Assembly: GCA_021432605.1 (NCBI GenBank) | Contig: MU271145.1 | Span: forward strand, 310,001-374,000 | Origin: Coniochaeta sp. PMI_546 | Lineage: Eukaryota > Ascomycota > Sordariomycetes > Coniochaetales > Coniochaetaceae | Direction of reading: 5' to 3' | DNA length: 64,000 nucleotides | Shown here: positions 50,963-62,458 of the stretch, piece by piece | How positions within the stretch are numbered: position 1 is the first letter of the stretch | Layout: every line of letters starts with the position of its first letter | The notes under the pieces: generated by a model | What the model was told of the DNA's origin: nothing | The model's database searches: none | What the model saw: the letters and a program-made list of their open reading frames with translations, nothing else | Made by a program: the position numbers and the translations under genes

Positions 50963-53900
50963 TATATAAACTAGTCTTCGGTACCGTAATAGTTTATCCG
51001 TAAAGTTCTTTAAGTATTCTTTTTCTTCTTCGAATATATAAGTTCCTTTAATTTTACGTAATTATTTTTTATTAGGTTTAATTATTTACGTAACCCCGAA
51101 TTCGAAGTTACCGTATTAATTTACCTTGAAAAAGTTTACCGAATATACTTTTTTTTTTTGGTTTTAAGTTTTTTCGTCGGGTTTAAAACGTCCGTTTTAC
51201 CGTTTTTATTACCTTTTCGGTACGTTATTTCGAAATCGAAATCCGTAAGAAATTTATATTATCTTATCTATTATTTATTAAATTCTTTTATTATAATAAA
51301 AGTAATAAAGTTCTTATAATTTATTAAGACTTTAACCTTATACTTAGTTCTTATAAAGTAATATTTCTATTCTTTAAAAACTTTAAAGATAATTATTAAT
51401 TCTTAATCTGAAATATTATAATTAAATTCCGGTCTACTTAACTTTTTCGAAAAGAACGTTATTAGGTATAATTTTCCTTATTTATCTCGTTATCCTAATT
51501 AGCTTCCGAATACGAATCCCGATACGTCGGTTTCTATTTTATAAGGTTTTTCCGGGTCCGTAATAATTAATACCGGTCGGTTTAAGATCTTTCTTTTAAA
51601 TTCCCGAAAAGTTTCTTTTTCTTTCGAAATCTATTCGAACTTTAAATCTTTTTTAATAAGGTTAATAAAGGGTATTACGATCTTATTATAGTTTATAAAC
51701 TTATAATAAAAGTTAGTAATTCTTAAAAAAGTTCGTATTCCTATAAACGTTTCTAATATAAGCTATTTTACGATAACTTTTAACTTATCTAAATCTATTT
51801 CGAACTAACTTAATAATATTATATAACCGAGAAATTTTATTTCTTTTTAATAAAATTCGTATTTTTCGGGTTCGATTAATAAATTCGCGTCTTATAATAT
51901 TTATAAGACGAAATAAACGTATTTCTTATATTATTCAAAGTCTTTTAAATAAATTAAAATATTATCGAAATATACGACGACGAAATCGTTTAGATATTTT
52001 CGAAATACGTAATTGATTATTTTTTAGAATAAAGTTAATACGTTAACGAACCCGAAAAATATAATATAATATTCGTATTATCCTAACTTAAATCGTTATA
52101 CTATCTTCTATTTATCTCTTTCTTTAATTCGTATTAAATAATATATTCCTTTGAAGTCTAAGGTAATAAATTATTAAGCTTTATATAATCGATCTCTTAG
52201 TTTGGATATAAAAGGTAATAATCTTTGATCTTTAATAATAATATTATTAAGCTATCGATAATTTATAACGAGACGTAATTTCCCGTTTTTCTTAACTATA
52301 AATAAGATAGGGTATCCTATTAGTAATTATAATAATCGAATATACCCTTTTTTTAGATTTTTATTAATATATTCTCTTAACGCTTTTAATTATAAGTCGT
52401 TAAAAAGGTAAATCTTATAAAATCCGGGTTCCTTACCTAATTAGAGATTGATTTCGTAATCTTAACGATTATATTTAAGTAGTTTTATCTTAAACTCGGG
52501 CTTAAATAGTTTATCGTATCTATAATATTCTTTCGGAATCGTTCGCGTCGATATTAATTAAGTTTTTATAACTATTTTATAGATTATTAAAACTTTTTTA
52601 AAATCGTATATAAGCTTTTTCCCGTAAGGTTTACTTTTTATAAAAGTTAATTCTCTTTTTAACGTATCTTATCAAAGTTAACTTGTTTTCTAATTAACTC
52701 GGGGATTATTCGTTCGTAATTAAGATATCTTTAATATTATACCGTACGATAAGATTTCCGTAATATCGAACGTTATCTTTTAATTATAGCCTTAGATAGT
52801 AACCCGGAAAAGCGTAATCTTTATATTTATTAATCTTTATTTATAATCGATAAGGCTTTTATTAATAATTCTAAATCGGTAAAACTCGTCTTTTTTCTTT
52901 TAAGGTAATCGTAATATATTAACGAGATTTAGCGAGATATGATTTCTTTATATTCTATTATTTATTATTACCTAAATATTACTTCCTTATATATTAATCG
53001 TAATTCGTAAGTATTTAACTCTTACGGTCGTATATAAGGATCTATTTATATTACGTTGATATAATCCCTTTATAATCGACGTTAATCGTTTTTTAATTAT
53101 TTCTTTAATTTTCAAAACGAAATCTCGTAATATTTTAATTAGTCTTAAGTTTATATAAAAGGTACCGACGGCTTTCCGAAGTCGTCTTCTTTTATCTTAA
53201 AACTAATAGTTAATAACTTATCCGAATATCTTTCTATTAAAAACCTTCCTTATTATAATATTATACGTCTTCCTTATATTTATATAACTCAATACTTAAT
53301 AATAAATTCCTCGACCGATTCTTCCCCCGTAACCTACGTTACGATTTCGGATATTCAACGTCCGGATTAGTTCGACTTTCTTATTAAGTTTTCTAACGGG
53401 TATACGATTTATAATTAATTCCTTTTTTCGATTTTCTATTTCGGTTTAGTCGTTATTAAGAATTCCTATTCTATTTAATTAAGTTATAATTATATAATTC
53501 CGGGTAATATTAATAATAGATATTACTTATTCTTATATACTTTTTCGTATCCTTCAATATCTCTTAATCGGTAAAAATAAAGTATTAGTTTAGTTATTAG
53601 TATTCGCGTTAATATTTATTTGTAATCTAATTTTTCCTATATATATTAGGTATAACGGTAGAAAATATACGAATTTTACGAAATCTAATTATAATAAATT
53701 AAGTCGATATATACTAATTCGTAATCTTTATATAAAAGTATTTATTTTTTTTCGATTTCGTCTTATTCTCGGTCTAATAAACTAATTAGGTATATTACGT
53801 TTATAATATCGTATTTTAATATTATTATTAGGTCGATTTCTTCTCCCGGTAATTTAAAAAATACTTCGTATTATTATTTTCTACGTATTATCGCGATAAC

Positions 53901-54901
53901 GCGGGATCCGTTATCCTTCGTTATTATTTAAACCTTATTTTCAGGGATTAGCTTTTAACCTTTTTTAAATTAACGATACTTATTAATATAATATCTTTAT
54001 TTCTTATAATTAAAATATTTACCTTTTTTCTTAAGTTAGTTTCGTTAAATAATATTTAGGTTTATAAGTTTTAATAAAAACCCGTAATTATAAATCTTTT
54101 TTTCTTAAAATTCGTAGTTTCTTTTATTATTTAAAAAGCTTTTCCTTTTTTTCTTTCGAATTTCCGTTTATATAATCGATTATCGATTTTGATTACGGAT
54201 ACGATATATTTATATAAAGTATCCGGTCGATCTTTTTTATTAAGTTTATTTTTAACGTTATCCCGTAATCCTTTATAAAAATAAAGGAATAATACCTATT
54301 CCTTTAAGTTAAATTTGGCCGTAATTCGTTTAAATTCTACCGTATACGTTCTTACCGAACTTTTTTATTTTAAAGATAAGAATTATCGTTCCGCCGATTT
54401 TTATTCGTTAGGATTTCCGAAAGTTTCTTTAAGTTTTTCAAATAGTCGATCGATATTAGAAAATATAACGCGGGTTTCCGGTTTCCGTCCTTCCGTATTT
54501 GACTAATTTTATAAGAAATCTCGAAAGTTAAGTTTGAATTATTCCGCCGCTTTTCTTTTTAATAGACTTCTTATATAAATTATTTTCTCGTATTTTCGAA
54601 AAAAGGATACCGCGTATATTTTAAAATATACGTAGGTTTAAATAACGAAAGCTTATAACCCTTTTTTGTTCTTATCGTAAGGTTCGGGGCGCGGAATTTT
54701 AATCTTAACTATAAGGTCGACTTTAAATCTTTCTTTAAAAATAACGATTTCCGTTTATAATTATACGATTATTACCGTTATATTATTCGCCTAAACTTAA
54801 GCTTAAGTTTAAGTTATAAGGTTCTATTAGAATACGGGTATTCCGGGTATTATATTAACTATTTAGTATAAGGTTAACTTACCGAATAAAAGTAATTAAA
54901 A

Positions 54902-55292
54902 TATAACGATCTAAGATAAGGTTTAAGATTAAAAGGTAAGTTCTATTACTTAAGGTAAATAAGTTAAGGTATAATAAGTAATTTTCATTTTGGTATCGTT
55001 AAGATAAGTATCTTATTTAAATAATAACCTTAATTAAATATTTAGATTAATTATTAGGTAATTAAAAACTATTTATAACGGAATCTAAAAGGACTCTTCC
55101 TTATATACTTAAACAAATATAGTAATATAGTTAATAAGAAACTATCGCTTATATCCTAATATATCTATTATAAAACTATTCCTCTTATTAGTTACGTAAC
55201 CCGGGGTTCCTAATTTATATAATACGATACGCCTTATATATCTATTCCTTATCAATTAACGGGGTTCTTTCCGTAACCGTAGGTTTATAATA
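54902..55292 (-). repeat. 5' LTR of copy I (gamma U3 type)
   Basis: 391 bp, starting tataacgatc and ending ggtttataata; partner of 27771-28161 across 27 kb of nested insertions. Confidence 0.83.
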
Positions 55293-55675
55293 AATAAACC
55301 GTTTCGTTAAACGTTATTACCGTAATATAACCGACCCGTTATAAACGACGTAATTAGGTAAGTCAACCTTTTTTAAAACCTTAATAATAATATTTCTAAT
55401 TACGAATTTAAAAACCGTTAAGACGCGACGTATTATTATATAATATTAGTACCGAATTATTATTAAAATTATATTAAACCGTAAATACCGTAATATTACG
55501 ACGACGTTATAATATTCAATACCGTTAATATAACGAATTAAAACTAGGGTTGCCGAGGTTTATTTATAAACGCGGAACGAACTTACCGTTAAGAATAAAA
55601 CTTTTATTTATATTATAGCTTAGTAAGATATTTCGCCTCGTCGTACTTTATTCGAAATAAATATAATTACCTAAT
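55293..55675. other. RIP-altered stretch not assigned to any element
   Basis: 383 bp between copies I and L. The CpA/TpG depletion is strong, but I find no match to Families I or II elsewhere in the window and no recognisable protein motif. It could be the continuation of whatever I and L inserted into, possibly Family III or RIP-damaged host DNA. Confidence 0.4.
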
Positions 55676-56066
55676 TGTTATAAACTTACGGTTACGAAGG
55701 GAACCCCGCTAATCGATAAGGAATAGGTATACAAGGCGTATCGTATTATATAAGTTAGGGACCCCGGGTTACGTGACTAATAGGAGGAATAGTTTCATAG
55801 TAAATATATTAGGATATGGGTAATAGTTTCCTATCAACTATATTACTATAATCTTTACAAATATATAGGAAGGAATCTCTTTAGATTCCATTATAGATAG
55901 TTTTTAATTACTTAGTAATCAATCTAAGTATTCAATCGAGGTTATTATTAAATAAGATACTTATCTTAACGATATTAGAATAAAGATTGCTTGTTATACT
56001 TTAATTTACTTACCTTAAGTAATAGAACTTACCTTTTAATCCTTAGCCCGTCTTGGGATCGTTATA
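55676..56066 (+). repeat. 5' LTR of copy L (gamma U3 type)
   Basis: 391 bp, starting tgttataaac and ending gatcgttata. Confidence 0.87.
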
Positions 56067-59000
56067 TTTTGATCATTCCTATTCGGTAAGTTAACCTTAT
56101 ACCAAATAGCTAACAATTATATCGACAAAAGGAACCGTTACGATAATATCTAAAGAAGAGCTCGTTTAATAAGTTACTAAGTTTAGAACTAAACTAGAAA
56201 AGTTAAAAAACGAGTACGAAAAACTAAAATCCAAAACGGCGGAGCCTAAGAACGACTTTAAGACTACGGAACGAATAGCCAAGATCAAAGCCTTACGGCC
56301 GGAACCTTACGATAAAAACCACGAGGGATTATAAGCCTTTATTACCTAGGCTAATACGTATCTTATAATTAACAAGGCGGTTTTCGCTTACGAATACGAG
56401 AGAGTATTATATATAATAGGTTTGTTAAGGGGTAAAGCTATAAAATAGTATAAACTAACGTTATGTAACTAGTTAGATAATACGGCTAACGAACGTAAAC
56501 TTGAGATTAAGACGTTATTTAATAACCTCGATAAGTTTTGGGAGAAACTCCGCGAAACGTTCGGTAATCCCGATAAGACGCGAACGGCCGAACGGCAATT
56601 AATAAACCTAAGGTAAAAAAGGTCGGTAGGAACTTATACGGCCGAGTTTAAACGTTTCTTTACGAAATTCGACTTAGGGGAAACGGCCTTTATAATTCAG
56701 TTTTACGGGGGATTTCGTAATAACGTTAAGGACGAATTTAATAAGACCGATAGGCCTAAGACTTTCTATAAGTACGTTATATAAGTTATCCTAATCGATA
56801 ATCGATTATATAAACGATAGTTCGAAAGAAAACGAGGAAAAGTTACGTAAGGACGGTTTAGTAATAATAATATCGCGAATATTAGTTAGAAAAGGTTTAC
56901 CGCTTATAATAGTTATTTTAGACTAATAGAATTAGACGTTACTTAGAAGGATAATTCCAAGAAAAATAAGAAATACTTTAATTACGGTAAGTAAGGATAT
57001 TTCGCTAATAAGTATCGATCTAAGAAAGTTTAGAAGCTAGTCCCCGAAAATAAGGCTTAGGCGGCAACGAAGGATAGAGAATCTCGCGCTATCGTAATAA
57101 TACGTAGAGAATAATAATATAAGGTACTTTTTAGATTACCGGGAAAAGAAGTCGACTTAGTAATAATATTAGGTTACGATATTACGGACGTAACGTATCT
57201 AATTAATTTATTAGATCGAAAATAGGACGAAATCGAAAAGGAACGAATACCTTTATATAAAGATTACGAATCGGTTTATATTAACTCGGTCTATTATAAC
57301 TAGATTTCGTAGAATTCGTACGTTTTTTACCGCTATATTTAATATATATAGGAAAAACTAGATTATAAATAGATATTAGTACGAATACTAATAACCAAAC
57401 CGATACCTTACCCTTATAGACCTAAAGATATCGAAGGATACGAGGAAGTATATAAGAACGGATAGTATTTATTATTAACGCCGCCCGGAACTATATAATT
57501 ATAACTTAACCTAATAGGATAAGAGTTCCTAATAGTAACGGAACCTAGACGAAGATTCGAAAATAAGAACCAAATATAAGTTATTTACCTACTTGAGAAC
57601 TCGGTAAGATAAACAGGACGACTAAGATATTCGGTATTAAAAATCGTAATATAAGTTACGATAGGAGGAAAATCGACCGAAGAGTTCTAAATACGATAAT
57701 ACCGTATTAACGCGTAAATTAATACGTATTTAACGAGTTACCGGGGCCATAAGTTATAAGTATAAAGGAGGGTCGAAGAGTTAGTATAAGAAGTAGACTA
57801 AATAGACAAACGTTTGGATAGATTACTAGGCCCCGAGCCGGAAGTAGAAGAAAAGGAGAACGGGGAACCGTTAGAACCTTCTTTTAGAACTAAAGATAAA
57901 CCCGAATATTATGGTATTTCGTTCCGAAAATCAAAAAAACGGTTAAAAAACGACTAACGTCGATTGTAAAGGGATTATATCGACGTAACGTAAAAAGATC
58001 TTTATATACGACCGTAAAAGTTAAATACTTACGAGTTACGATTAATATATAAGGAAATAATACCTAGGTAATAATAGATAATAGAATATAAAGAAATTAT
58101 ATCTCGCCAAATCTCGTTAATATATTACGATTACTTTAGAAGAAAAAAAACGAGCCTTATCGATTTAGAACTATTAATAAAAGCTTTATCGATTATAGAT
58201 AAGGATTTGTAGATATAAAGACTACGCCTTTTCAAGTTACTATCTAAGGTTATAATCAAGAGATAACGTTCGATATTACGGAGATCTTATCGTACGGTAT
58301 AATATTAGGGATACCTTAGTTACGAACGAATAATCCCCGAATCAATTGGAAAATAGGCCAATTTTAATAAGATATATTAAGAAAAGAGTTAGCTTTTATA
58401 AAAAACGGACTTTACGGGGAAAAGCTTATACGTAACTTTAGAAAAGTTCTAATAATTTACGAAACGATTATAAAAATTCAATTTATATCGACGCGAACGA
58501 TTCCGAAAGAATACTATCGATATAACAAACTGTTTAAGCCCGAGCTTAAGATAGGATTATTTAAATATAATCGTTAAGATTACGAGATTAATTTTTAGCT
58601 AAATAAAGAGCCCGGATTTTATAAGATTTACCTTTTTAACGACTTATAATTATAAGCGTTAAGAAAATATATTAATAAAAATCTAAAGAAAAGTTATATT
58701 CGACTATTATAATTATTAGTAAGATACCCTATCCTATTCGTACCTAAAAAAAACGGGAAGTTACGTCTCGTCGTAGATTATCGATAGCTTAATAATATTA
58801 CTATTAAAGATCGAGGACTATTATTTCTTATATCCGAACTAAAAGATCGGTTATATAAAGCCCGATAGTTTATTACCTTAGACCTTAAAGGAATATATAA
58901 CCTAATACGAGTTAAAAAAGGAGATAAATAGAAAACGGTATAACGATCTAAATTAGGATAATACGAATATTATATTATACCTTTCGGGTTTGTTAACGTA

Positions 59001-62000
59001 CCGGCTTCTTTCTAGAAAATAATCAATTACGTATTTCGAAGGTAGTTGGACGATTTCGTCGTCGCGTATTTCGATAATATCTTAATCTATTCGGAAGACC
59101 TCGAGTAATATAAGAAATACGTCTATTTCGTCTTATAGGTATTATAAAACGCGAATTTATTAGTCGAACCCGAAAAATACGAGTTTTATTAGTAAAAAGT
59201 AAAATTTCTCGGCTACGTTATATTATTAGGCTAGTTCGAAATAGACCTAAATAAGCTAAAGGCTATTAAAGAATAGCTTATATTAGAAACGGTTACGGGA
59301 ATACGAACCTTTCTAAGGATTACTAACTTCTATCGGAAGTTTATTAAGGACTATAGTAAGATTATAATACCTTTTACCAATTTTACTAAGAAAGACTTAA
59401 GGTTTAAATAGATTTCGAAAGAAGAAGAGGTATTCTAAGAACTTAAAAAGAGGATTTTAAACTAGTTAGTACTAATTATTACGGATCCCGAGAAACCTTA
59501 CGAAATAGAAACCGATACGTCGGAATTCGTATTCGGAAGCCAATTGAGATAAAGGGATAAATAAGGAAGATTATACCTAATAATATTCTTCTCGAAAAAG
59601 CTAAGTAGATTAGAATTCAATTATAATATACTAGATAAAAAGTTGATAACTATCATTAAGGTATTTAAAGAATAGAAATATTATCTTATAAGGGTAAGAT
59701 ATAAGGTAAAAGTCCTAATAGATTATAAGAATCTTATTACGTTTACTTTTACGAAAGAACTCAAGAAGCGACAAATTAGATAGTATAAATTCCTTACCGA
59801 TTTCGATTTCGAAATTATATATAGGAAAAGGAGTAAAAATAGTAGAACGGACGTTTTTAATCGACGAGAGGATTTGAAACCGGAAAGAAAAGTACGTTTG
59901 GCAAACTTCTTTAAGACTAATTAATAAGAGAACCTTAAACTCGATATATAGATCGGAATAATATAGAATATAAAACCCGAAGAATAGTAAGCGGAAAAGA
60001 TTAAGGAGTACCGGAAGAAGGAGATTAGGGAAAACGTTACCTTTATACTCTTATTATACTACGGCTTACCTCAATTCCGAAATAAGGTATACGTACCTAA
60101 CGAACTACGGAAGGTATTAGTAAAAAAGTTCTACGAACATCCGTTATATAAATACTAAGGAATCTATAAGACTAAAAAACGCGTACGGCGGACTTACGAT
60201 TTTCTAAAACTAGATAAAGTAATTAGATAAGTAATCGGCGAATACGATAAGTATAATAAAGCTAAGTCAAATAGATATAAACTATACGGGCTATTATAAC
60301 CTATATAATTACTAAAGAAACCATAAGAAATGATTACGATAGATTTTATCGTCAAACTATTAGTATCGAAGGAACTTATAATTAGGATCGTTTACGATAA
60401 TATATAGGTAGTTATAAACAAATTCTCCAAATACGTATACTTTATACCGTATAAGGAAACAAGTATAACGGAAGATATAACCTACGCCTTTTTGAAAGTA
60501 ATAATAAACCAATATAGACTACTTAAATAACTTGTTACCGATAGAAACAAATTATTTACTTCCAAGTTCTAAATAATATTAATATAATAAATCGGAATTA
60601 AATATAAGTTATCGATATCGTTCTACCTATAGACGGATAGGTAAATAGAGCGAACTAACTAGACCTTTAAATAATATCTAAAGATATATATTAATAAAAA
60701 GCAAGATGATTAGGTTAGGTAGCTACTAGTAATATAATAAGCTTATAATAATATACCTAACGAAACGTTAAACGGGTATTTACCGTTCTTTATCAATTAC
60801 GGTTATAAGCTTATTATAAAAGAAGTATTAGGAGACGGACTAATACCGTCGGATCCGGAATTACTATAAGTAAGACATACCGCGGAATAAATAAAGCTAT
60901 TTTATAAGAGACTTCGCGGATATATAGAACTATTTAACCTACGAATAATACGGTATATAAACTAGAAAAGGTTAAAGGGACTAATCTTACGGGAAAGGGA
61001 CAAAGTCTATTTCGTACGACGAAATATTAAGATAAAACGATTAAACGACAAACTAAATTAGAAGAAAATCGGACTATTTAAGATTAAGAAAAAATTGTTT
61101 GATTTAAACTATAAACTTTAGTTACTAACGAATATACGTATTTACCTAGTATTTTATATCTCGTTTTTCGAACTAGTACTTAAGAACGCGAAGTTAATAA
61201 TAGATATTAAAGTCGAACTAATATAAGAATACGAAATAGAAAAGATCTTCGGGTATAAAAAAGAAGGAAACGTAAACTTTTACTACGTTAAATAAAAGAA
61301 TTACGACGATTCGGAAAATACGTAGGAACCGGAAACTTACCTTACGAACTATTAGTAGTTATTATAGTAATTCCGTATTATAATAATATTATTACCCGAA
61401 AAGTCGAAAGGGATAATATTACGTCGTCGTAAACTATATCCTAACCTAAAATAAAATCGTTATCAAAGGAAAAAGACGTAGCGGAAGGTAGACGATTCTC
61501 GATAACTTTCGTTACCTCGCGATCGGTTTCCTCTTTCTCGACCCGTTCTAATTCCTTTATATTCGTTATACTTTTACGGATAATATATATTATTTTCTTA
61601 AACTATATTTTCTTTTGTTTACGAAAACGTTTGATCTTCGTATTTATAATCTTTCGCTTTTTTTCGAACTTTTCGAAAGCGAGCTCGTATTCGTAGAATT
61701 ACTTTCTAATACGTTCTAAGTTCCTAACTAAGAATTCTTATACGTTATAATACGATAGTATATCGCAGATATAACGAACGTAACGATTAGGATTAGAAGG
61801 GGAAACCTCGTAGGTAATAAAGCCCTTTTCCTCGTAGTTTAAATACGAAGGTATTTCGATATAGTCGGAATCCAAGAGGACTTAGAGGAGTTTGTTCTTA
61901 CGAACGGTCGAGGTTTTCGGCTATTTTATTTGCTTTTATATATTACGGTTAGATATAATAACGATAAAGAAAGGGAAACCTTCGGACGTAACTTATATAA

Positions 62001-62067
62001 GCTATTAATATTACTTATAAGGAGTATTAGGTCTTAGGGATAATAGCTAGAAGGAAGAGGGGGATAA

Positions 62068-62458
62068 TATTATAGACCTACGGTTACGAAAGGAACCCTG
62101 CTAATCGATAAGGAATAGGTATATAAGGCGTATCGTATTATATAAGTTAGGGACCCCGGGTTACGTAACTAATAAGAGGAATAGTTTTATAATAAACATA
62201 TTAAGATATAGGTAATAGTTTCCTATCAACTATATTATTATAATCTTTATAAGTATATAAGAAGGAGTCTCTTTAGACTCTGTTATAAATAGTTCTTAAT
62301 TACTTAGTAATCAATCTAAGTATTCAATCGAGGTTATTATTAAGTAAGATACTTATCTTAACGATATTAGAGTAAAGATTGCTTGTTATACCTTAACTTA
62401 CTTACCCTAAGTAATAAAACTCACCTTCTAATCTTTAACTTATCTTAAGATTGTTATA
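62068..62458 (+). repeat. LTR shared by copies L and M (gamma U3 type)
   Basis: 391 bp. On its left is L's antisense-frame and polypurine region, as for a 3' LTR. On its right is the leader and gag of a further copy, as for a 5' LTR. Confidence 0.87.

Larger units (their letters stand above)
27771..55292 (-). mobile_element. Family I copy I, old host copy split by H and J
   Basis: Its own pieces are 27771-28166, 34919-36885 and 50968-54901 plus the 5' LTR 54902-55292. Reading right to left: 5' LTR, gag (type v2, about 53780-54830), protease (about 52650-52960), reverse transcriptase (about 51620-52400), RNase H (about 51130-51600), integrase (about 50968-51100 and 35890-36880), chromodomain (about 35590-35740), antisense frame (about 35030-35540, gamma type) and 3' LTR. 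H lies 5 bp inside the 3' LTR, and J lies in integrase. It is very heavily RIP-altered and broken. Being the container of H and J it is the oldest copy of the right block. No matching target duplication is seen around it. Confidence 0.85.
55676..62458 (+). mobile_element. Family I copy L, full length, sharing its 3' LTR with copy M
   Basis: 6783 bp. Parts: 5' LTR (55676-56066), leader, gag (type v1, from about 56119 to 57030, zinc-knuckle region about 56970-57020), protease (about 58060-58360), reverse transcriptase (about 58480-59420, with FVPKKNGKLRLVVDYRQLNN at its start), RNase H (about 59440-59890), integrase (about 60060-61130), chromodomain (about 61230-61380), antisense frame (about 61430-61950, gamma type), LTR (62068-62458). 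RIP is moderate to heavy; broken. The usual target duplication is absent because another internal region follows the second LTR. Confidence 0.9.
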
